Part shown: piece by piece, positions 1 through 6,088 of the stretch
How the letters are laid out: each line of letters begins with the position of its first letter
Position numbering within the stretch: position 1 is the first letter of the stretch
NCBI GenBank assembly: GCA_002720535.1
Contig: PBIU01000009.1
Location: forward strand, 58,930-65,017
Direction: 5' to 3'
DNA length: 6,088 nt
From: Candidatus Pelagibacterales bacterium
GTDB lineage: Bacteria > Pseudomonadota > Alphaproteobacteria > TMED109
The notes under the pieces: generated by a model
Seen by the model: only the letters and a program-made list of their open reading frames with translations
Told to the model about the DNA's origin: nothing
Database searches by the model: none
Made by a program: the position numbers and the translations under genes

Positions 1-70
1 AAATAAAATTAAAATAAAATACCTCATAAATTTAAATATAATATAATTACCTATAATTAAAAAGTACAAT

Positions 71-100
71 TTGGTATAAACTATATTTGAATACTATAAT
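71..100 (+). promoter_or_regulatory. candidate sigma70-type promoter for the CoA-transferase/permease unit
   Basis: A perfect -10 hexamer TATAAT lies at 95-100, preceded by TTGGTA at 71-76 (4 of 6 matches to TTGACA) with an 18-base spacer. Transcription would start near 107, giving a leader of about 20 bases before the ATG at 128. The whole 1-127 leader has only about 14 G/C bases, so chance TATAAT matches are expected; two more occur at 42-47 and 52-57. The pair at 71-100 is preferred because of its -35 match, spacing and distance to the start codon. No gene, terminator or RNA structure is visible in the rest of the leader. Confidence 0.45.
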
Positions 101-127
101 AATAAATTTAAAATAGGTAATTAATTA

Positions 128-1291
128 ATGGATGCAGAAAATAAAACTGGCCCTTTAAAAGGACTAATTGTAATAGATCTAACAAGAGTATTAGCTGGAC
201 CTTACGCATCCATGATACTTTCAGATTTAGGTGCCAGAATTATCAAAGTTGAACCTCCACTTGGAGATGATTCAAGAGAATTCAGTCCCTTTATAAAAAA
301 TCAATCAGCATATTTTGCTTCTTTAAATCGAGAAAAAGAGAGTATTAAATTAAACTTAAAATCAAAAAAAGATAAATTAATATTTGATGAACTTATTAAA
401 AATGCTGATATTTTGCTTGAAAATTATAAACCCGGTACTATGGAAAAATTAGGTTATGGATATAAATCTCTTACAGAAAAACATCCTAATTTAATATATG
501 CCTCTTGCAGTGGATTTGGACAAACAGGCCCCTGGGCATCAAAACCAGCATATGATATGATAGTTCAAGGTATGGGAGGTTTAATGAGTGTAACAGGCCA
601 TGATGGACAAGAACCTGTTAGAGTTGGAACATCAATAGGAGATATAACTGCAGGCCTTTTTACCACGATAGGAATATTGGCATCACTAATAGATAGAAAT
701 AAACATGGTAATGGTCAGGCAATAGATGTATCTATGTTAGATTGTCAAATAGCTATACTAGAAAATGCAATAGCACGTTACTTTGCTACGGGTGAAAGTC
801 CTCCACCTGGAGGTTCTAGACACCCTGCAATAGCTCCTTTTGAATGTTATAGATGTAAAGATGGATATATTGTTATGGCTTGCGGAAATAATGCTATGTT
901 TGAAAGAATGTGTAAAGCAATTAATAAAACTGAATTAATAGAAGATAAAAGATTTAAAACAAATCCAAAACGCGTTGAGAATGTAATTGCTCTAAAACAT
1001 GAACTTGAAAGTCTTTTTGTGACTAAAACCTCAAACTTATGGATTGAAATATTAGACAAAGAGAACATTCCTATTGGACCTTTAAATAATATTAAAGAAG
1101 CTGTAAACTCAGAACAAATAAAAGCCAGAAATATGATTGTTAGTATTGAAGACGAAAACTTCAATAATTTCTATGTTGCAGGCAATCCTATTAAAATGAG
1201 TTTACATAATGATCCAAAATCTAGACAAAAAGTTCCTAAACTAGATGAACACAGGTCAAAACTTTTGAAAGAATTTAACATAAAGGAATAA
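128..1291 (+). CDS. class III CoA-transferase, CaiB/BaiF family (SUGCT-like)
   Basis: Predicted cytoplasmic enzyme of 387 residues, a normal length for this family. The family moves CoA from an acyl-CoA to a free carboxylic acid through an aspartyl-CoA anhydride intermediate. Visible hallmarks are the N-terminal PLKGLIVIDLTRVLAGP (residues 9-25), DLGARIIKVE (33-42), GDDSR (46-50), LLENYKPG (96-103), SGFGQTGP (128-135) and YDMIVQGMGG (142-151). The catalytic-aspartate segment is GTSIGDITAGL (167-177), which puts the nucleophile at D172. The C-terminal part has KDGYIVMACGNN (244-255) and IPIGPLNNI (314-322). From memory, the GDDSR and DGYIV..GNN stretches resemble human SUGCT, the succinate-hydroxymethylglutarate CoA-transferase. 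A dicarboxylate substrate is therefore plausible but unproven; formyl-, mesaconyl- or carnitine-type transferases remain alternatives. The start is well fixed: an in-frame TAA lies at 122-124 and the next Met is residue 29. The Shine-Dalgarno is weak (TAGG at 114-117). The stop is one base before the permease ATG, so the two are probably co-transcribed and translationally coupled. Confidence 0.9.
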   Translation: MDAENKTGPLKGLIVIDLTRVLAGPYASMILSDLGARIIKVEPPLGDDSREFSPFIKNQSAYFASLNREKESIKLNLKSKKDKLIFDELIKNADILLENYKPGTMEKLGYGYKSLTEKHPNLIYASCSGFGQTGPWASKPAYDMIVQGMGGLMSVTGHDGQEPVRVGTSIGDITAGLFTTIGILASLIDRNKHGNGQAIDVSMLDCQIAILENAIARYFATGESPPPGGSRHPAIAPFECYRCKDGYIVMACGNNAMFERMCKAINKTELIEDKRFKTNPKRVENVIALKHELESLFVTKTSNLWIEILDKENIPIGPLNNIKEAVNSEQIKARNMIVSIEDENFNNFYVAGNPIKMSLHNDPKSRQKVPKLDEHRSKLLKEFNIKE

Positions 1292-1292
1292 T

Positions 1293-3125
1293 ATGGCTTT
1301 TACATTCGAAATGCTATTAACTTTATCTTTAATGATATTTGCTATTATTGGTTATTCAACGAGAAAGTTTCCGATTGATGCTGTTTCTATTTCTGTTTTA
1401 GGATTACTTTTTCTAATTTTTGAAATTTATCCTGTAGATGGAATAAGTTTTGACGATTTTATTGCAGGATTCTCTAATCATGGTTTACTGACAGTTATGG
1501 CATTACTGGTAGTGGCTCAGGGAGTTTACTCAACCGGAATACTGAATACATTTGTTGATAATATAATGCATTTAAACCGTGATCTTAAAACTAGCAAAAG
1601 CACAATGTTAATTTTATTATTATTGATTGTAGCATTATTCTCAAGTGTAATGAATAACACACCAATTATTATAATATTTATACCTTTAGTATCAATAATT
1701 GCAGAAAAAATGAATTTATCTATTAGTAAAGCTTTAATTCCTCTTAGTTACGCTGGAATATTAGGTGGAATGACAACACTAGTTGGTTCAAGTACTAATA
1801 TCATTGGTGCAGAAGTTGCAAAAGAATTAGGGGTAAATGGTATAAACTTCTTTAGCGTAACTATCCCTGGATTAGCTATAGCTATACCTGGTATAATTTT
1901 TGTAATTTTTATTTTGCCTAAACTTATGCCTAAAAGAAATAAAACTTCCACTTCATTATCAAGTGACCAAAATAAGTTTATCGCCCAAATTGAAATTGAT
2001 GCGGAAAGTGACTTAATAGGGCAGCAGTCAATAAGTGGAAAATTTGAAGCACTTCCTGAAATGCAAATACTACAAATTCAAAGAGGAGAGCATTCAATAT
2101 CAGCTTATCAATCCACAAAAATTCAAAAAGATGATATAATTGTTGTATCAGCAGATAGAAAGATAATAGAGGTAGCATTAATAAAGTACGGAGAGCAATT
2201 ACACCCTACCCTATCAGATACCGATCCTTTTAATTTCGGAGAACAAGACAAAAATATAAATACTGGAGAACAAATATTAGCCGAAGTACTAGTATCACCA
2301 GATTCAAGAATGGCTGGTAGAGATTTAGAAGAATCTAGATTTAGAAAACTTACAAATTGTATAGTTTTAGGTATTAAAAGAAGTTCAAGAATTTATAGAG
2401 AACAAATTACTGATATAGTATTAGAAGCTGGAGATGTTTTACTTATTCAAGGATCAAAAAATTCGATAAGCAATTTAAAAGACTATCCTGAAGTTTTATT
2501 ACTTGATCATACATCAACAATTTTACCTAGAAAAAAATTTGCTAGAAGATCTTTAGCAATATTTTTATTTACTGTAATAACTATTGCTACAGGAATTATT
2601 CCTAGTGTTGCAGCAGCAATGATAGGTGCATCAGCAATGCTAGCTTCAAGGGTGCTGAGTGCAGAAAGAGCAATAAACTCTTTAAATAGACATGTTTTTT
2701 TAACAATAGTTTCTATGCTTGCTTTAAGTCATGCTATTGAAGCTACAGGCCTTGCTGAATATGGAGCATTTAGCATGTTAAATAATATTCCAGAATCTAA
2801 CCCTGCTCTTATTCTTTCTATATTATTTTTAACAGTTTCAGTTATGACAAATTTCTTAACTAATAATGCTAGTGCTGCACTTTTTATGCCACTAGGTATT
2901 TCATTAGCTACAAGCTTAAATGTTGATATAGTTCCATTTGTTATAACAATAATATTAGCTGCTAATTGTTCTTTTGCTACTCCATATGGTTATCAAACTA
3001 ATTTATTAGTAATGGCCGCAGGTGATTATAAATTTAAACATTTTATAAAGGGAGGAATTCCTTTAACAATTATATGTTGGCTAGCTTTTACTTTATTTGC
3101 TCCTTGGTATTATAACCTATATTAA
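1293..3125 (+). CDS. SLC13/DASS-type permease with two TrkA-C (RCK_C) domains
   Basis: Integral inner-membrane transporter of 610 residues, typical for SLC13-like permeases with an inserted regulatory pair. Hydrophobic segments fill residues 5-210 and about 418-607. Between them is a soluble block with two RCK_C-like units, at about 228-302 (core LPEMQILQIQRGEHSI, then DDIIVVSADR) and about 325-395 (LTNCIVLGIKRSSRIYRE, then AGDVLLIQGS). The two membrane halves carry related signatures: SSVMNNTPIIIIFIPLV (117-133) with GSSTNIIGAE (165-174), and MTNFLTNNASAALFMPLG (518-535) with FATPYGYQTN (561-570). These match the hairpin and SNT-like ion/substrate sites of the family. Known substrates include dicarboxylates, citrate and sulfate; sequence alone does not decide, but the adjacent CoA-transferase favours an organic acid. 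The RCK_C domains may sense a nucleotide or ligand, which is inferred. AAGGA at 1283-1287 sits 5 bases before the ATG, overlapping the end of the upstream gene and supporting this start and coupling. Confidence 0.88.
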   Translation: MAFTFEMLLTLSLMIFAIIGYSTRKFPIDAVSISVLGLLFLIFEIYPVDGISFDDFIAGFSNHGLLTVMALLVVAQGVYSTGILNTFVDNIMHLNRDLKTSKSTMLILLLLIVALFSSVMNNTPIIIIFIPLVSIIAEKMNLSISKALIPLSYAGILGGMTTLVGSSTNIIGAEVAKELGVNGINFFSVTIPGLAIAIPGIIFVIFILPKLMPKRNKTSTSLSSDQNKFIAQIEIDAESDLIGQQSISGKFEALPEMQILQIQRGEHSISAYQSTKIQKDDIIVVSADRKIIEVALIKYGEQLHPTLSDTDPFNFGEQDKNINTGEQILAEVLVSPDSRMAGRDLEESRFRKLTNCIVLGIKRSSRIYREQITDIVLEAGDVLLIQGSKNSISNLKDYPEVLLLDHTSTILPRKKFARRSLAIFLFTVITIATGIIPSVAAAMIGASAMLASRVLSAERAINSLNRHVFLTIVSMLALSHAIEATGLAEYGAFSMLNNIPESNPALILSILFLTVSVMTNFLTNNASAALFMPLGISLATSLNVDIVPFVITIILAANCSFATPYGYQTNLLVMAAGDYKFKHFIKGGIPLTIICWLAFTLFAPWYYNLY

Positions 3126-3152
3126 TTTTAAAAATTATTGTAAAATAAATAT

Positions 3153-3875
3153 ATGACAATTAATATTAAAAAACCTTTACAAATTTTCTATGGAACTTCT
3201 CCTCAAGTTTGTCCATATTTGCCAGAAAAGAATGAAAAAAAAATCATTACCGAAATTTCGGGAATTAATTCCAACGAATTAAATTTTAAACTTACAAATG
3301 CAGGTTTTAGACGCTCTCATAGAACAGCCTACAGGCCAGCTTGTAATGACTGTAATGCATGTATTCCAGTAAGAATTAATGTGTCAAAATATAATCCTAA
3401 TAGATCAATGAAAAGAGCAAAAAAAGCAGCAACAGATATTGAATGTTTTGAAAGACCTCCTATTGCCACTAGAGAACAGTACGAGTTATTTTATGAATAT
3501 CAAAAGTATAGGCACTTAGATAGTGATATGGCAGAAATGAATTTTAATGAATATAGGTCCATGGTTGAGGATACACCTGTAGATACGTGCGTTTATGAAT
3601 TTAGAGATATGAATAGTACTTTAGTAGCAGCAAGTTTAACGGATAAAGTAAAAGATGGATTAAGTGGAATCTACAAATTCTTTACTCCTGACAGATCTAA
3701 ACATAGCTTAGGTTCATGGATAATAGACTGGCACATCGAAGAAACTATAAGATTAAAGCTTAAATATGTTTATCTTGGGTATTGGATAAAAGAATCTTCT
3801 AAGATGTCCTATAAAAGTAAATTTAAAGGATTAGAAAAGTTGACAAATAATAAATGGAAAGACTTTATAAATTAA
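3153..3875 (+). CDS. bpt: aspartate/glutamate leucyltransferase (Bpt)
   Basis: Soluble 240-residue enzyme that transfers leucine from Leu-tRNA to proteins starting with Asp or Glu, marking them for ClpS/ClpAP degradation (bacterial N-degron pathway). The N-terminal ATE domain shows CPYLPEK (20-26), GFRRSHRTAYRPACNDCNAC (51-70) with Cys 64, 67 and 70, and IPVRINVSKYNPNRSMKR (71-88). The C-terminal domain shows LSGIYKFFTPD (170-180), HSLGSWIIDWHIEE (184-197) and YVYLGYWIKESSKMSYKSKF (205-224), all strong family signatures. Length is normal (about 235-250). The usual RHxDG stretch reads RHLDSDM here (120-126), a small deviation. The start is forced: an in-frame TAA is at 3141-3143 and the next Met is residue 86. 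No Shine-Dalgarno is visible, only an A/T-rich run, so translation is probably weak, leaderless or dependent on the upstream gene 27 bp away. The transport genes on either side suggest no shared pathway. Confidence 0.95.
   Translation: MTINIKKPLQIFYGTSPQVCPYLPEKNEKKIITEISGINSNELNFKLTNAGFRRSHRTAYRPACNDCNACIPVRINVSKYNPNRSMKRAKKAATDIECFERPPIATREQYELFYEYQKYRHLDSDMAEMNFNEYRSMVEDTPVDTCVYEFRDMNSTLVAASLTDKVKDGLSGIYKFFTPDRSKHSLGSWIIDWHIEETIRLKLKYVYLGYWIKESSKMSYKSKFKGLEKLTNNKWKDFIN
3840..3871 (+). promoter_or_regulatory. candidate promoter for the TRAP receptors, inside the end of bpt
   Basis: A perfect -35 TTGACA lies at 3840-3845, within the last codons of bpt. The best -10 is TATAAA at 3866-3871 (5 of 6), with a 20-base spacer that is longer than ideal. 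A start near 3878 would leave a leader of about 15 bases holding the strong Shine-Dalgarno. Support is sequence match and position only; the long spacer and the coding context keep confidence modest. Confidence 0.35.
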
Positions 3876-3881
3876 TTAATT

Positions 3882-3888
3882 GGGAGGA
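3882..3888 (+). promoter_or_regulatory. strong Shine-Dalgarno of the first TRAP receptor
   Basis: GGGAGGA is the strongest ribosome binding site in the window; the other genes have TAGG, AAGGA, none and AGGA. Counting from the end of GGAGG, the spacing is 3 bases to the ATG at 3891 and 6 bases to the ATG at 3894. The latter is the better distance, so 3894 is taken as the start of the gene. Such a site suggests high translation, as expected for an abundant solute receptor. Confidence 0.75.
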
Positions 3889-3893
3889 TTATG

Positions 3894-5054
3894 ATGAAAA
3901 AAAATACAAAGAAACCAATATATAAAAGAAGAGATATTCTTATTGGTGCCTCAGCTTTAACAGCAGCCGGGGTTCTGACAGCATGTAAAGATAATGTAAA
4001 TGGTGGCACACCAGATAACCCAGGACAATCAGCGGCTATATCTAAAAATATAATTCAATGGAAAATGATTACATGCTGGCCACGAGACTTTCCAGGAGGA
4101 GGAACACATTCGCAAAAGTTAGCACAAAGAATTACTGATGCCTCTGATGGAAGGTTAGAAATAAAAAATTTTGCTGCAGGTGAATTAGTGCCAGCATTTG
4201 AAGTATTTGATGCCGTAAGAGAAGGAACTGCTGAATGTGGTCATGCAGCTCCTTATTATTGGATTTCTAAACATAAGGCAATTCCCTTCTTTTGTACTGT
4301 GCCTGGCGGGATGACAGCATCTGAAAAAGCAGCATGGATAATTTATGGTGGCGGACAAAAATTATGGGATGAATTATACGCAGAATTTGGAGTAAAAAGT
4401 TTTTTATGTGGTAATACTGGCGTACAAATGGGAGGATGGTTTCAAAAAGAAATCAATTCGCTTGAAGATTTTCAAGGAATTAAAATGAGAATGCCTGGAT
4501 TAGGCGCAGAAGTGGTGAATAGAATGGGTGGAACTGCTGTTAATATGCCAGCAGGGGAAATTATGCCAGCACTTCAATCGGGAGTAATAGATGCTGCAGA
4601 ATGGGTAGGTCCTTGGAATGATTTAGCTTTAGGTTTTTATAAAGTTGCCCAATATTATTATGGCCCAGGCTTTCATGAAGGTGGAACTGCTAATGAGTTA
4701 ATAATGAATAAAGAAAGTTACGATTCTTTACCTTTAGATTTAAAAGCTATAGTGAAGCATGCATGTCTTGCAGGAGCTTTAGAGTCGCCTGCAGAATATT
4801 TTGCAAGCAGTGGATTATCTCTTGATATTTTGCTTGAAAAACATAACGTTGATGTCAGACCTTTTCCAAAAGATGTCATGAATAAAATGTTCGCTATATC
4901 TAAAGAAGTGGTTGAAGAAACTGCATCTCTTGGTGAATTACATGCTAGAATTTATAAAAGCTGGAGTGATTTTTTATATCAATCAATGAGATATCAAAAA
5001 TATAGTGATTTTGGTTATATGAGAGATAGAGCCGAAGCTTACGAAAAAATATAG
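3894..5054 (+). CDS. TRAP transporter solute receptor, DctP/TakP type, Tat lipoprotein (copy 1)
   Basis: Extracytoplasmic solute receptor of 386 residues (387 if the ATG at 3891 is used) that would deliver a carboxylate to a DctQM permease. The N-terminus is a Tat signal (YKRRDIL, twin Arg at 12-13) followed by a hydrophobic stretch and a lipobox LTAC with Cys 31. It should therefore be exported folded and anchored by lipid. The mature part matches the TakP-like family, which includes 2-oxoacid and lactate receptors: AAGELVPAFEVFDAV (94-108), GGGQKLWDELY (152-162), NTGVQMGGWF (174-183), KMRMPGLGAEV (197-207), IDAAEWVGPWNDLALGFY (232-249) and YYYGPGFHE (254-262). In TakP-like structures, residues in the equivalent Gln, Arg and Glu-Trp positions bind the carboxylate and a cation. 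Here these would be Q178, R199 and E236-W237, assigned by analogy from memory. The exact ligand is unknown. Five extra Cys (61, 115, 134, 172, 291) are unusual for an exported protein. It is followed after 9 bases by a paralog. Confidence 0.9.
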   Translation: MKKNTKKPIYKRRDILIGASALTAAGVLTACKDNVNGGTPDNPGQSAAISKNIIQWKMITCWPRDFPGGGTHSQKLAQRITDASDGRLEIKNFAAGELVPAFEVFDAVREGTAECGHAAPYYWISKHKAIPFFCTVPGGMTASEKAAWIIYGGGQKLWDELYAEFGVKSFLCGNTGVQMGGWFQKEINSLEDFQGIKMRMPGLGAEVVNRMGGTAVNMPAGEIMPALQSGVIDAAEWVGPWNDLALGFYKVAQYYYGPGFHEGGTANELIMNKESYDSLPLDLKAIVKHACLAGALESPAEYFASSGLSLDILLEKHNVDVRPFPKDVMNKMFAISKEVVEETASLGELHARIYKSWSDFLYQSMRYQKYSDFGYMRDRAEAYEKI

Positions 5055-5063
5055 GATAAAATA

Positions 5064-6088
5064 ATGAAAAATATAAAGAAATTATTTAAAAGAAGACAAA
5101 TATTAATAGGAGCAACAGCTTTAACATCGGCAGCTTTATTAGCAGGATGTAAAGAAAAAGTAGATGGCGGAACTCCAGATAATCCCAAAAAATCAGCCAC
5201 AATATCTAGGGGTATCATAGAGTGGAAAATGGTTACTACGTGGCCAAAAAATTTTCCTGCTTTAGGAACTGGAGCTCAAAGAATAGCTGATTCAATTGGA
5301 GAAATGTCTGAGGGACAGTTAGTAGTTAAGCTTTATGCAGGAGGTGAATTAGTTCCCCCATTTGAATGCTTTGATGCAGTAAGTCAAGGGACAGCTCAAA
5401 TGAGCCATGGTGTAAGTTATTATTGGATTAATAAAAATCGTTCAACACCTTTTTTTGCGACAGTACCTGGAGGTTTAACGGCACAAGAACAAGATGCTTG
5501 GATACATTATGGTGGCGGACAAGAATTATGGGACGAACTTTATTCTAATTTTAATTTAAAAGCATTTTTAGGAGGAAATTCTGGAGTGCAAATGGGAGGC
5601 TGGTTTAGAAATGAAATAAAATCACTTGATGATTTTAAAGGTTTAAAAATGAGAATGCCAGGGCTAGGTGCTGAAGTAATTAACAGAATGGGTGCCACAG
5701 CTGTTTCAATGCCAGGAGGAGAAATTATGCCATCACTTGAATCCGGCGCTATAGATGCTACTGAATGGGTTGGCCCTTACAATGATTTGGCTTTTGGATT
5801 CTACCAAGTAGCAAAATATTATTATGGACCTGGTTTCCATGAACCAGGAACTCAAGCCGAATGTATGGTAAATAAGGAAGAATATGATAAACTACCTAAG
5901 CATTTACAAAAAATTGTTGAGCATGCATCTGTTTCAGAAAATAATAAAATGTTAGCAGAATTTACATACGGCAATAGTGCAGCACAAAGAAAATTAGTAG
6001 ATACACATGGAGTTATCATGAATAATTTTCCAAAAGAAGTTTATGATACTATGTTTAAAATAAGCGAAGAGGTTGTTGCAGAAACGGC
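5064..6088 (+). CDS. TRAP transporter solute receptor, DctP/TakP type, Tat lipoprotein (copy 2, cut by window end)
   Basis: I translated this open frame by hand: 341 codons plus 2 bases, with no stop before the window edge. By comparison with copy 1, about 45 residues are missing at the C-terminus. The start ATG at 5064 has AGGA at 5053-5056, overlapping the stop codon of copy 1 with 7-base spacing, so the pair should be coupled. The N-terminus has a Tat motif FKRRQIL (Arg 10-11) and a classic lipobox LLAGC (Cys 29), then GGTPDNP as in copy 1. The core signatures are shared: GGELVPPFECFDAV, YGGGQELWDELY, NSGVQMGGWF, KMRMPGLGAEV, IDATEWVGPYNDLAFGFY and YYYGPGFHEPG. A gap-free hand alignment gives about 184 identities in 307 positions (roughly 60%), so this is an old tandem duplication. 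The ligand is probably a related 2-oxo- or hydroxycarboxylate, but the difference from copy 1 cannot be read from sequence. DctQ and DctM genes are expected downstream. Confidence 0.88.
   Translation, partial: MKNIKKLFKRRQILIGATALTSAALLAGCKEKVDGGTPDNPKKSATISRGIIEWKMVTTWPKNFPALGTGAQRIADSIGEMSEGQLVVKLYAGGELVPPFECFDAVSQGTAQMSHGVSYYWINKNRSTPFFATVPGGLTAQEQDAWIHYGGGQELWDELYSNFNLKAFLGGNSGVQMGGWFRNEIKSLDDFKGLKMRMPGLGAEVINRMGATAVSMPGGEIMPSLESGAIDATEWVGPYNDLAFGFYQVAKYYYGPGFHEPGTQAECMVNKEEYDKLPKHLQKIVEHASVSENNKMLAEFTYGNSAAQRKLVDTHGVIMNNFPKEVYDTMFKISEEVVAET

Larger units (their letters stand above)
3894..6088 (+). repeat. tandem duplication of TRAP receptor genes
   Basis: The two receptor genes align end to end at protein level without gaps from GGTPDNP onward. 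Short blocks stay identical in DNA, for example TATGGTGGCGGACAA near 4345 and near 5509, while most third positions differ. This indicates an ancient gene duplication, not a recent repeat or an assembly artefact. Confidence 0.85.

Noticed and set aside
847..1164. Minus-strand open frame of about 105 codons opposite the CoA-transferase gene
   Set aside because: It lies wholly inside a gene with strong family signatures, and its translation shows no recognisable motif. It is an antisense shadow.
1748..2178. Two short minus-strand open frames (1748-1951 and 1978-2178) opposite the permease gene
   Set aside because: Both are under 70 codons, lack recognisable motifs and lie opposite well-supported coding sequence.
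3125..3146. Inverted repeat ATTTTA...TAAAAT between the permease and bpt as a terminator
   Set aside because: The stem is six A/T pairs with a 10-base A/T loop and no G/C. It is too weak for a rho-independent terminator and expected by chance at this composition.
3153..3875. bpt as part of the surrounding carboxylate transport operon in function
   Set aside because: Adjacency and shared strand are the only support. The protein is a clear N-degron leucyltransferase with no known role in carboxylate metabolism.
3870..3881. AATTAATTAATT before the first TRAP receptor, echoed at 119-129 before the CoA-transferase, as a shared operator
   Set aside because: It is a low-complexity A/T word, partly formed by the bpt stop codon; two matches in such AT-rich DNA are not evidence of a binding site.

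Overview
The window is an AT-rich bacterial segment in which every gene lies on the + strand. There are four complete protein genes and a fifth that runs off the right edge. No RNA gene, CRISPR array, insertion sequence or phage gene is visible. The content (Bpt-type leucyltransferase, Tat-exported TRAP solute receptors, short gaps, strong A/T codon bias, 11% G+C in the leader at 1-127) fits a small-genome Gram-negative bacterium. It is probably a marine-type alpha- or gammaproteobacterium. The lineage is an inference and cannot be settled from this stretch alone. The standard genetic code fits: the complete genes end in TAA, TAA, TAA and TAG, with no in-frame TGA.

Layout. Bases 1-127 are a very AT-rich leader with a plausible sigma70-type promoter. 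Next come a class III (CaiB/BaiF) CoA-transferase (128-1291) and, one base after its stop, an SLC13/DASS-type carboxylate or anion permease with two inserted TrkA-C/RCK_C domains (1293-3125). After 27 bp comes bpt, the aspartate/glutamate leucyltransferase of the N-degron pathway (3153-3875). After another 18 bp come two tandem paralogous TRAP receptors of the TakP/DctP type (3894-5054, and 5064 to the window end). Both carry twin-arginine signals fused to lipoboxes.

How the genes may work together. The transferase and permease look like one translationally coupled unit for taking up an organic acid, probably a dicarboxylate, and activating it to a CoA thioester. The two TRAP receptors look like the start of a second carboxylate (2-oxoacid or hydroxyacid) uptake system. 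Its DctQ/DctM membrane subunits are not in the window and would be expected downstream. bpt is a protein-turnover gene between the two transport units with no obvious metabolic link. A consensus TTGACA in the 3' end of bpt and an unusually strong Shine-Dalgarno suggest that the TRAP unit has its own transcription start.

Nothing here is clearly a new biological system. The most interesting points are the tandem, diverged Tat-lipoprotein TRAP receptors, the CoA-transferase/RCK-permease pair, and the candidate promoter inside bpt.
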